The notes under the pieces are model-generated. The model did no database searches. It was given only the letters and a program-made list of their open reading frames with translations, and had not been told where the DNA came from. Below, in pieces: positions 1 to 6,089 of a DNA stretch of 8,051 nt. Source of the stretch: an uncultured Mailhella sp. (GTDB lineage Bacteria; Desulfobacterota; Desulfovibrionia; Desulfovibrionales; Desulfovibrionaceae); assembly GCA_910579055.1 (NCBI GenBank), contig CAJTSU010000161.1, positions 1 to 8,051 of the forward strand. The letters run 5' to 3'. The position numbers were made by a program, and so were the translations under genes. Position 1 is the first letter of the stretch. Every line of letters starts with the position of its first letter.

Positions 1-137
1 GTAAGGCTCCTTCGTCGCCTAACGACTGCCGCTGGCCCGTGTGGAACACGGGCTGACTTTGCGGCAACGGATATTGCCGCCCGTGCCTTGGTAAAAATAC
101 ACGTCACGCGCAACGCTATTAACACGGTTCTACAACA
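1..137. repeat. Direct repeat, left copy (truncated by window edge)
   Basis: This stretch aligns without gaps to 2127-2263 (constant offset 2126), with 19 mismatches in 137 positions, about 86% identity. The first 33 bases are identical. The copy probably continues to the left, because the right copy has repeat-like hairpins just upstream of the matching segment. Both copies are open in one common frame, but the mismatches split about 7/5/7 over codon positions 1/2/3, so there is no sign of protein-level selection. I read it as a dispersed non-coding intergenic repeat rather than a gene. The homology ends about 20 bases before the chemoreceptor promoter. Confidence 0.85.
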
Positions 138-158
138 GAGCCTTAATAATCTTAACGC

Positions 159-186
159 TTGACACTTGAGTAATCAATTATATAAT
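159..186 (+). promoter_or_regulatory. Consensus sigma-70 promoter of the chemoreceptor gene
   Basis: TTGACA (159-164) and TATAAT (181-186) are both perfect consensus hexamers, separated by 16 bp. Transcription would start near 193, about 23 nt before the ATG at 216. A 10-bp palindrome, AATAATTATT (190-199), covers the expected start site and could be an operator, though it is AT-rich and may be chance. The ribosome binding site AGGAG (204-208) sits 7 nt before the start codon. Confidence 0.8.
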
Positions 187-215
187 CGGAATAATTATTA
201 TTTAGGAGTTCGGCT

Positions 216-1928
216 ATGTCTGTCAAATCGCGTCATCTTGCTGTTGCAGGGCTTGCCATAGTTCTGTTGATTGCCGGAATATTTGTACCATTGCAGGAAC
301 TTGCCGTGGCGTGCCGGGTCGGATCTCTGATTTGTATGCTGTTTTGCATAATCATTGTGCAGGCGGGAGTCAGTAAACCTTTATCGCATCTCACCACTTG
401 GGCGGAGCAGGTTTCGGGCACAGGAGACGTAATATCTGTTCCAGGGAATCTTGGGCCCGATTTTGCCCCCCTGGGTCGCGCCATGGAAAAGGCGTTGCGA
501 GGCCACGTTGAATTGCGTGACTCCCGCGAACGGGATCGAGCCTTGGCCGAACAGGCGGAACAAGAGTTGAATGAACTTAAGAAGGCGCACTCCGCGCTTC
601 AGAGACAGACTGATGTGGCAGAATCCCAGCGACAGGCCATAGCGGAAAAAATGCAGGTATTGTTTTCCGTCTTTTGGGGCCTTGTGCATACCTTGTGCCA
701 GATGGTGGGAAACGTGGCGCAAGGAGTGGAGGAACAGCGCTTCAGAATTGACGAGACAAGCGGCGCGATGTCGCTGATCAGCGATAATGTGGAGCATATC
801 GCTGCCGGAGCGGGGACAGCTTCGGAACAGGCGCAGGGCTCGCGCAGTGTGGCCATTTCCGGTTCTCAGGAATTGCGGGTGGCGGTAGATTCCATTGATG
901 AAGTGAAAGAACGTACGCTGACCTTGAAGGATGCCATGAACAGCCTTGGCCAGAAGGCTGAAGCTATTGGGCAAGTGGTAGGGTTTATCAATGATGTTGC
1001 CGACCAGACCAATTTGCTGGCTTTGAATGCCGCCATTGAAGCTGCTCGCGCCGGAGAGGCAGGGCGCGGATTCGCCGTGGTGGCTGATGAGGTACGCAAC
1101 CTTGCGGAAAAAACCATGCAGGCCACCAAGGAAGTGACGGAAGCAGTTTCCAGTATTCAGCGTCAGACCCAGGAAGCCATCGCCGCTGTGGATAATGCCG
1201 CCGATCAGACTGTGCAGAGCGCGGATCGTGCAAGTGCCGCGGGTACTTCGATGGAGGCTATTGTGGAGAGCATGGAGTATGCTGCTCGACAGCTGGAAAG
1301 CATAGCCCAGGCCACCGTGGAGCAATCTCGCAGCAGCCAACAGACAAATGAGGCTCTGTCCGCCATCAGAGAGGTGGCGCTGGCAACGTCAAGCCATATG
1401 GAAATATTCACCTCTTCTCTGGTAAAGCTGACAAGCTCCATGGAAGAGTTGGGAATTATCGCCAATGCATTGAAAACAGGTGATCTCGGTTCCGCTGTTT
1501 CCGAACATCTGGTGGATTGGACAAAGGGGTTGGCCACGGGCATTCCGTTGATTGACGAACAGCATAAGATGCTGCTGAACTATATCAACTCATTGCACAG
1601 CGCCATGAAGCGCGGCGTTACGGATACAGAGCTTCTGAATATTCTGAATGTGCTGTACGATTACACGGTGTCGCATTTCAGTACGGAAGAACAGTTCTTC
1701 TCGCATTCAGATTATGCGGACACGCAGAAGCATCGCGAAATTCACCGTAAATTCACGGACAGGATTGCAGAATTCCGTGACGCCATGGCGAAGGGTTCAG
1801 CTCAGGTCAGCATGGAGTTGTTGAACTTCCTCAAAGACTGGTTGATTCATCATATTCAGGGGACGGATCACCAGTATGTTGACAGCGTACAGCGCGTGCT
1901 GCATGCGGGTCGAAAAAGGCAGGGGTAA
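216..1928 (+). CDS. Methyl-accepting chemotaxis protein with C-terminal hemerythrin domain (DcrH-like O2/redox sensor)
   Basis: This is a 570-residue inner-membrane chemoreceptor. The N-terminus is a transmembrane hairpin (about 8-26 and 35-51) with only a few residues between the helices, so there is no periplasmic ligand domain. A HAMP-like segment (about 52-100, with the usual KPL start) and a charged coiled coil (about 104-147) follow. The cytoplasmic signalling domain contains the nearly invariant CheA/CheW-contact tip, DQTNLLALNAAIEAARAGE, around 263-281, followed by the GRGFAVVADEVRNLAEKT-type segment. Residues about 435-560 form a bacteriohemerythrin domain. All seven di-iron ligands are visible with family spacing: H450, H487, E491, H506, H510, H546 and D551. 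In Desulfovibrio vulgaris DcrH a domain of this kind binds O2 and senses oxygen or redox state, so the same role is inferred here, with signalling to CheA/CheW. It is monocistronic, with its own promoter. It is unusual in lacking the periplasmic domain and in lying between two direct repeats. Confidence 0.93.
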   Translation: MSVKSRHLAVAGLAIVLLIAGIFVPLQELAVACRVGSLICMLFCIIIVQAGVSKPLSHLTTWAEQVSGTGDVISVPGNLGPDFAPLGRAMEKALRGHVELRDSRERDRALAEQAEQELNELKKAHSALQRQTDVAESQRQAIAEKMQVLFSVFWGLVHTLCQMVGNVAQGVEEQRFRIDETSGAMSLISDNVEHIAAGAGTASEQAQGSRSVAISGSQELRVAVDSIDEVKERTLTLKDAMNSLGQKAEAIGQVVGFINDVADQTNLLALNAAIEAARAGEAGRGFAVVADEVRNLAEKTMQATKEVTEAVSSIQRQTQEAIAAVDNAADQTVQSADRASAAGTSMEAIVESMEYAARQLESIAQATVEQSRSSQQTNEALSAIREVALATSSHMEIFTSSLVKLTSSMEELGIIANALKTGDLGSAVSEHLVDWTKGLATGIPLIDEQHKMLLNYINSLHSAMKRGVTDTELLNILNVLYDYTVSHFSTEEQFFSHSDYADTQKHREIHRKFTDRIAEFRDAMAKGSAQVSMELLNFLKDWLIHHIQGTDHQYVDSVQRVLHAGRKRQG

Positions 1929-1965
1929 TTTAATACCGGAAATCCCCTCTGTAGGTAACTATAAA

Positions 1966-2003
1966 GGGAACATTCCACCTGCTTTAGCCGGTGGAGTGTT
2001 CCC
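1966..2003. terminator. Long hairpin between convergent units, possible bidirectional terminator
   Basis: The arms GGGAACATTCCACC (1966-1979) and GGTGGAGTGTTCCC (1990-2003) pair over 14 bp with one G-U pair and a 10-nt loop. It starts 37 nt after the chemoreceptor stop. There is no T-run on the plus side. On the minus strand the hairpin is followed by TTTAT, so it may serve mainly transcription arriving from the dsbD operon. It could also be only an RNA 3'-end stabiliser. Confidence 0.5.
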
Positions 2004-2005
2004 AT

Positions 2006-2068
2006 ACTGATGACACAACCCCGCGCTTCGCGGCGTTTGTCATCAGTCTGAGTGAAGCGCAGCTTCAC
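2006..2068. repeat. Tandem stem-loops at the left side of the right repeat copy
   Basis: ACTGATGAC (2006-2014) pairs perfectly with GTCATCAGT (2039-2047). Inside it, CCGCG (2021-2025) pairs with CGCGG (2029-2033). A second small hairpin follows at once: GTGAAGC (2052-2058) with GCTTCAC (2062-2068). Neither has a T-run, so they are not simple terminators. Their position next to the conserved repeat suggests that they belong to the same repetitive element, whose matching part in the left copy would lie outside the window. Confidence 0.55.
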
Positions 2069-2126
2069 GAAGGCGCAAGCGAACCGGCCGTGGATACATG
2101 CTGCCTTATCTCTGCTGTCGCCATTC

Positions 2127-2263
2127 GTAAGGCTCCTTCGTCGCCTAACGACTGCCGCTCGCCCGTGTGGAACACATGTTGCCTTTGCAGCAATGAATAT
2201 TACCGCCTGTGCTGTGGTAAAAATACACGTTTCGCGCAGCGCCATCAACACTATTCTACAACA
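2127..2263. repeat. Direct repeat, right copy
   Basis: This is the partner of 1-137, in the same orientation with no indels. The rest of the chemoreceptor-dsbD gap was also examined. Between 2264 and 2362 I see no promoter, RNA or coding signal. A GTG-started reading frame crosses the repeat, but it continues into the antisense of the acidic-protein gene and shows no coding constraint, so I do not call it a gene. Confidence 0.85.
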
Positions 2264-2362
2264 CCGATACCTTGGCCGCTATCCTATTCCAGTGGGTTGT
2301 ACTACTGACATACGGGTAAGCCGCTTTGGTCGCATTTTTCATTGTAGAGATTGTTCGACGTG

Positions 2363-2677
2363 CTATTCGTCTTCGTCGTCCTCTTCCTGCAAAGCGTCAT
2401 GTACCGCATCGGTGAAAATGCCATAGGCGATACGTTCGATGACGATTTCCGGCTCATAGGTGAAAACTTCGTCGGGAATTTCTTCCGAGTTGGCGCAATA
2501 ATCGTCAAATCTGGCCGTGTATTCGCTGATCAAGCGGCCTACTTCACGGACGATGGGATCTTCTGGTTCCCCTTCATCCGCGCAGTCGTCGTCAGATTCT
2601 TCAAAACGATCGAGAGCGGCGAGGATTTCTTCCTCGCCCAGATTCAAAAATTCCGCTCCGGCTTTGACCTGGTTCAT
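2363..2677 (-). CDS. Small acidic hypothetical protein, second gene of the dsbD operon
   Basis: I do not recognise this 104-residue protein. It is very acidic: an EESDDD cluster lies near residues 27-32, and the C-terminus ends in EEDDEDE. The rest looks like amphipathic helices (for example VREVGRLISEYTARF) without a membrane segment or signal peptide, so it is probably soluble and cytoplasmic. It has two cysteines, which are not arranged as CxxC. The start is well supported: an AGGAG ribosome site (minus strand, 2683-2687) lies 5 nt before the ATG. It begins 31 nt after the dsbD stop on the same strand, with no terminator between, so co-transcription is likely. A functional link to disulfide reduction is inferred only from position. 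Confidence 0.8.
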   Translation of the reverse strand: MNQVKAGAEFLNLGEEEILAALDRFEESDDDCADEGEPEDPIVREVGRLISEYTARFDDYCANSEEIPDEVFTYEPEIVIERIAYGIFTDAVHDALQEEDDEDE

Positions 2678-2708
2678 GTTAACTCCTTTGTCGGTACATC
2701 ATCCCTGA

Positions 2709-4700
2709 TTAAGGGCGCTCATGCAAGGCCTGTTTTACGGCTCCTCGCATTTGTTCAACGGTGTAGATATCACGCAGAATTACAGGAGAGTACGCCGCGT
2801 CTCCTTTCGGAAAGACGGCAAGCAGAGGAATGCTTGCACTACCCAATGATTTGAGCAAGGTTCGGGCGGACGGCTCGTCTCTGGTCAGATCGACCCGGAT
2901 TAACAGCAAATCGTTTTCCTCCACCAGCGGCAACAGATGTTTGGCGGCCAGAGTGGTTTGTTCCAGCACCTTGCAGGTAGGGCACCAATCCGCAGTAAAT
3001 TCGACGAACAGGGGACGCTTGCCAAGCTGATTGGCAAAAAGCTCCGGTGAGTATATTTTCCAGGATATCTCGTTCCCCGTTTTTGGGGAAAAAGCCACCC
3101 ATGCGACCCCGAGAGGGAGTACGGCGCACAATATAATCAGAAAGACCCTGCGCAGGCCTGCTGCGCGGCATTCCCCCCATGTTCCCCATATCCAGGCGCT
3201 GAACGCAAGCGTCAGAAGCAGGGCAAGCGCAGGCAGCAAAAGGGAGGCAGGCAAGATGGTCAGCAGATACAGGCACGTTGCTAACAAAAGAAAGCCGAGG
3301 ATACGCTCCATGGCCAGCATCCAGTTGCCGGGCCGGGGCAGAAGAGTGGCCGCTTTCGGCCAGAGCGCCATACCGAGGTACGGCAAGGCCATGCCGAGTC
3401 CTGTGGCCATGAAAACCGTGATCAGTATCGGGAGCCCCTGCATTAAGCTCCAGCCGAGAACGCCTCCCAGGAGCGGGCCGCTGCACGGAGTGGCAAGCAA
3501 TGTGGCCAGAAGGCCGGTCAGAAAGGCATTGGTGCGCGGCATGCGTTCTTCGCTCTTGCCATTTTGATGGCCGCGCAGATCAAGCACCGGCAGATGAAAG
3601 ACATCGAACATGGTCAGCGCGAGTATAAAGACAATGCCCAGCATGATCAGCAGGAAAACATGGTTCTGGAAAATCTGCCCCCACGCATACCCGGCCAGGC
3701 CGAACAAAAGGCTCAGTACGGCAAACCAGGACAGAATGCCGACCGCAAACCAAAGATTGTGACGGCGGAAGCGAAGCATATTTTCCGAATTGCGCCCCCC
3801 CTGAAGCAGGGCATTGATTTTTAGCGTGATGACGGGCAGGACGCAGGGCATGACGTTCAGAATAAGACCTGCCAGCAGACCGAAGAGTATAGCCTTGCCC
3901 AGTCCTGTGACCTCAAGCGATGCAGCGAAAGGCCGGGGCGAGAAAACGGGAAGAGCGGCGAGGCCTGACGATGCGGGAGAGAACAGGGAAACGGTATCCG
4001 CCTTGTCGTGATCGGAAGATACGCCCTGGGAAGAAGAAAAAACGGATGTTGTCGCCCCGAGCTCCACGCGATCGGCCCCGATTGTCGGCGTACTTCCTTC
4101 GAGAGGGACAGGGCTGGCAGCCCGCCATGCTCCTTCGGTCCAGGGAAGGGCAGTCAAAAGTTCGGGGAGATGCCGGGGGCGGGGAGGAAGAGACAGGGTA
4201 GTACGGATGGGAACACAACGTTCTTCGGAGCAGGCCAGCATAGAAATCTGCAACGTTGCTTCCGGGGCGGGTTGCGCATCGGGAAAAAGCAACAGTACGG
4301 GGGTACGCCCCTCATAAATGTGTACAGTCTTGTCCGGCTCAAAGATATCGCGTGATTCCCGACCGGGAGGATATACCACACGTGCCCCGGCAAGTGTTTG
4401 ATCCATTCTCACGCGCAGAGGGTACACTCCGCCTGGGGAATTATGGGTGTAACTGTGATAAGAGCTGTCTGCCGTCATCGTCAGCACAAGAGCCGGTGTT
4501 GTTTTTAAATCCTCGTTTTTTTCCGCGTGTTCCCCGAACGCGCTCTGCGGCGCTTCGACCCAGTACAAAGAAAACTGGTACGGAGCAGAGCTGTTTTCTG
4601 ATGCGGTAGCCCGATCATGTCCATTAAAAGAAAGTACCGCACCGATGGTGAGGCACATCACTAAAATAAGAAATAAACTATAGTTAGCGTATTTTTTCAT
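2709..4700 (-). CDS. dsbD: Transmembrane thiol:disulfide interchange protein DsbD
   Basis: DsbD passes electrons from cytoplasmic thioredoxin across the inner membrane to periplasmic disulfide isomerase and cytochrome-maturation proteins. All three modules are present, numbering from the preferred ATG at 4700 (663 aa). A signal peptide (MKKY, hydrophobic stretch about 8-25) leads to an N-terminal periplasmic domain with the cysteine pair C157/C162 (C-x4-C). A polytopic core of about eight helices (about 270-545) holds the two redox cysteines in PCVLP (C286) and TPCSGP (C406). A C-terminal periplasmic thioredoxin domain carries WCPTC (C573/C576). The frame stays open to a TTG at 4790, but that would add about 30 polar residues ahead of the signal peptide and would start 4 nt from the tRNA gene, so ATG 4700 is preferred. 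No clear Shine-Dalgarno precedes it. The periplasmic domain is divergent, so an ScsB-like relative is possible. It leads an operon with the small acidic gene. Confidence 0.9.
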   Translation of the reverse strand: MKKYANYSLFLILVMCLTIGAVLSFNGHDRATASENSSAPYQFSLYWVEAPQSAFGEHAEKNEDLKTTPALVLTMTADSSYHSYTHNSPGGVYPLRVRMDQTLAGARVVYPPGRESRDIFEPDKTVHIYEGRTPVLLLFPDAQPAPEATLQISMLACSEERCVPIRTTLSLPPRPRHLPELLTALPWTEGAWRAASPVPLEGSTPTIGADRVELGATTSVFSSSQGVSSDHDKADTVSLFSPASSGLAALPVFSPRPFAASLEVTGLGKAILFGLLAGLILNVMPCVLPVITLKINALLQGGRNSENMLRFRRHNLWFAVGILSWFAVLSLLFGLAGYAWGQIFQNHVFLLIMLGIVFILALTMFDVFHLPVLDLRGHQNGKSEERMPRTNAFLTGLLATLLATPCSGPLLGGVLGWSLMQGLPILITVFMATGLGMALPYLGMALWPKAATLLPRPGNWMLAMERILGFLLLATCLYLLTILPASLLLPALALLLTLAFSAWIWGTWGECRAAGLRRVFLIILCAVLPLGVAWVAFSPKTGNEISWKIYSPELFANQLGKRPLFVEFTADWCPTCKVLEQTTLAAKHLLPLVEENDLLLIRVDLTRDEPSARTLLKSLGSASIPLLAVFPKGDAAYSPVILRDIYTVEQMRGAVKQALHERP

Positions 4701-4742
4701 GGCATAACGATACACTTTTTTTCGCGAAAAGCAAAATTTTTC

Positions 4743-4769
4743 TTGACGGATACGGAGGGATTTTATAAA
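4743..4769 (+). promoter_or_regulatory. Promoter of tRNA-Lys
   Basis: TTGACG (4743-4748) and TATAAA (4764-4769) are separated by 15 bp, which is slightly short. They lie about 25 nt before the mature tRNA 5' end. The -10 lies in the perfect palindrome TTTTATAAAA (4761-4770), which also fits as the -10 of the divergent dsbD promoter. Confidence 0.5.
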
Positions 4770-4790
4770 AGAACCAAGTCGTAACGACAA
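4762..4790 (-). promoter_or_regulatory. Candidate dsbD promoter, divergent and overlapping the tRNA promoter
   Basis: On the minus strand, TTGTCG (4785-4790) and TATAAA (4762-4767) are separated by 17 bp. This predicts a start near 4755 and a leader of about 55 nt before ATG 4700. The -10 shares the palindrome TTTTATAAAA with the tRNA promoter on the other strand, so the two directions may compete for RNA polymerase. Confidence 0.45.
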
Positions 4791-4793
4791 ACC

Positions 4794-4869
<76 letters not shown>

Positions 4870-4879
4870 GGAAAATCAA

Positions 4880-4912
4880 GGGCTTACGGATAACCTCTGT
4901 AAGCCCCTTTTT
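4880..4912 (+). terminator. Rho-independent terminator of tRNA-Lys
   Basis: GGGCTTAC (4880-4887) pairs with GTAAGCCC (4899-4906), and CTTTTT follows. It starts 10 nt after the tRNA 3' end, which indicates a single-gene tRNA transcript. Confidence 0.85.
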
Positions 4913-5070
4913 CGTGTCCTCCGAAATTCTCGCTTGCGTCTCCCTGATTTTCCGATGAAGTAGAGGACTGGTGTCCTGATTTAAAAATATGTGCTATAAA
5001 TAGTTCAACGTGCCCCCATTCCTTCCCGCAACGGCATGTATCTGACGGTAACGTCGGTGCAAAGTTTGAC
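4913..5070. other. Intergenic stretch without a recognisable gene
   Basis: I see no coding signal here. The only structure is CCCTGATTTTCC (4942-4953), the inverted counterpart (one bulged A) of the sequence just after the tRNA at 4870-4882. A minus-strand reading frame spans much of the area, but it lacks a ribosome site and runs into the tRNA terminator. Confidence 0.5.
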
Positions 5071-5099
5071 TTGACAAGGGCAACTCCTTGTCTCATGAA
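5071..5099 (+). promoter_or_regulatory. Candidate promoter with embedded dyad, upstream of the ABC transporter genes
   Basis: TTGACA (5071-5076) is a perfect -35. The -10 at 17-bp spacing is poor (CATGAA, 5094-5099), as expected if an activator is needed. A perfect 7-bp dyad, GACAAGG (5073-5079) and CCTTGTC (5086-5092), lies between the two elements and could be an operator. A start near 5106 would give a leader of about 170 nt containing the hairpin GAAAGC/GCTTTC (5114-5129). Confidence 0.4.
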
Positions 5100-5161
5100 A
5101 AAAAGTTCAGGCTGAAAGCTGAAGCTTTCGCCGGAGATTATCGCCGCAAGGGGGGGAAACC

Positions 5162-5290
5162 ATGCGCAGACATGTTCTTTTTGCGCGGCGGGCTGTTTTG
5201 TTCACCGTGCTTCCGACACGGGTAAAACACAACCTTGTCGCCGCCGATGCTGTTTGGCATCCTGATGGAGTTCTCAATGTCCACCTCTAA
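5162..5290 (+). CDS. Possible 42-codon upstream ORF overlapping the permease start
   Basis: An ATG at 5162, preceded by a G-rich tract (AAGGGGGGG) that could act as a weak ribosome site, opens a 42-codon frame. It ends at TAA 5288-5290, 14 nt inside the permease gene. The peptide is basic (five Arg, four His, one Lys). The frame covers a hairpin: CCGTG (5205-5209) with CACGG (5217-5221), extended by GTTTT (5195-5199) with AAAAC (5224-5228). It could be a regulatory leader peptide or chance. I do not recognise the peptide, and it does not resemble a binding-protein signal sequence. Confidence 0.2.
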   Translation: MRRHVLFARRAVLFTVLPTRVKHNLVAADAVWHPDGVLNVHL

Positions 5291-6089
5291 TGACCCCATC
5301 GACACCGAACAGGCGCCAGCCATCATCGTCACTGAAGGCCCGGCCATGCCCAATCCACGCGAAAAATCGTTTCTTAACGCCTGGAGCCTTTCTTTCCTCG
5401 CCGCAGTGTTGACCCTGGCGGGCCTGTGTCTTTACAAGCCCGATCCCTATTGGGAAGTGATGAAATTTGTGCCGGATGGGCTGCTCGTCACCTTCCAGAT
5501 TACCATCGTCTCCCTCTGCTTTGTCATTCCCGTCGGCCTGCTCACCGGCCTGGGCAAGCTTTCCCGGTGCAAGCCAATCAATCTGCTGGCTTCGACCTAT
5601 GTGGAAATTATTCGCGGCATTCCTCTGCTGATGCAGCTTTTCTACATCTATTACGCACTCGGCAGTATGCTCAAGGTGTCCCCCACCGTGGCCGCCGTGG
5701 CCGCGCTCAGCATCTGCTACGGTGCCTATATGGGTGAAGTGTTCCGTGCAGGCATTCTTTCCGTACCGAAAGGGCAGAATGAAGCCGCACGCTCGCTTGG
5801 CTTCAACCGTTTTCAGACCATGACATTGGTTATTCTGCCCCAGGCGCTGCGCACCATCATTCCCCCTGTAGGCAACGAAAGTATCGCTCTGCTCAAGGAC
5901 ACCTCGCTGGTTTCGGTTATTGCCGTCGCCGACGTGCTCCGGCGCGGCCGCGAGTACGCTTCGCAGACCTTTGAGTATTTTGAAACCTACACCGTTATTG
6001 CACTGGTGTATCTCATTATCACACTTTTGCTTTCCAAGGTGCTGAGCATGGTGGAAGGGAGGCTGTCACGCTATGAGCATCACCGCTGA
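5277..6089 (+). CDS. Polar amino acid ABC transporter permease (HisM/GlnP family)
   Basis: This inner-membrane permease belongs to the importer family for polar amino acids (His, Gln, Glu, Arg and similar). The chosen ATG at 5277 has GGAG (5267-5270) 6 nt upstream and gives 270 aa. An in-frame TTG at 5235 would add 14 residues and lacks a ribosome site. A hydrophilic tail of about 30 residues precedes roughly five membrane helices. The family signature is clear: EIIRGIPLLMQLF about a third of the way in, then the cytoplasmic EAA loop beginning at E169 (QNEAARSLGF, then ILPQALR), which docks on the ATPase. The 3' end overlaps the ATPase gene by 17 nt, indicating translational coupling. Substrate cannot be told from sequence. 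No binding-protein gene or second permease is in the window, so the protein may work as a homodimer with a binding protein encoded elsewhere. Confidence 0.93.
   Translation: MSTSNDPIDTEQAPAIIVTEGPAMPNPREKSFLNAWSLSFLAAVLTLAGLCLYKPDPYWEVMKFVPDGLLVTFQITIVSLCFVIPVGLLTGLGKLSRCKPINLLASTYVEIIRGIPLLMQLFYIYYALGSMLKVSPTVAAVAALSICYGAYMGEVFRAGILSVPKGQNEAARSLGFNRFQTMTLVILPQALRTIIPPVGNESIALLKDTSLVSVIAVADVLRRGREYASQTFEYFETYTVIALVYLIITLLLSKVLSMVEGRLSRYEHHR

Noticed and set aside
381..1340. Long minus-strand open frame inside the chemoreceptor gene
   Set aside because: It is antisense to a gene with unmistakable MCP and hemerythrin motifs. Its composition (His, Leu, Gly rich) is typical of a shadow frame, and it has no family motif.
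1..2263. Composite transposon or integron around the chemoreceptor
   Set aside because: There is no transposase, integrase or target-site duplication, and the flanking repeats lack terminal inverted ends within the window. Direct repeats alone do not establish mobility.
2052..2426. GTG-started 124-codon plus-strand frame over the right repeat copy
   Set aside because: It starts within a hairpin and its 3' part is only the antisense of the acidic C-terminus (a serine run). The two repeat copies diverge equally at all codon positions, so it does not look protein-coding.
4701..4790. TTG start for dsbD at 4790
   Set aside because: It would put about 30 charged residues before the signal peptide, and it lacks a ribosome site. 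It also overlaps the probable dsbD promoter.
4884..5096. 70-codon minus-strand frame between tRNA-Lys and the ABC leader
   Set aside because: There is no Shine-Dalgarno upstream of its ATG and no recognisable motif. Its end runs through the tRNA terminator.
5100..5276. Riboswitch (cobalamin, lysine or glycine type) in the ABC leader
   Set aside because: The purine-rich GGGGGGGAAACC tract looked suggestive, but the conserved cores of these classes are not present in order. Only generic hairpins remain.
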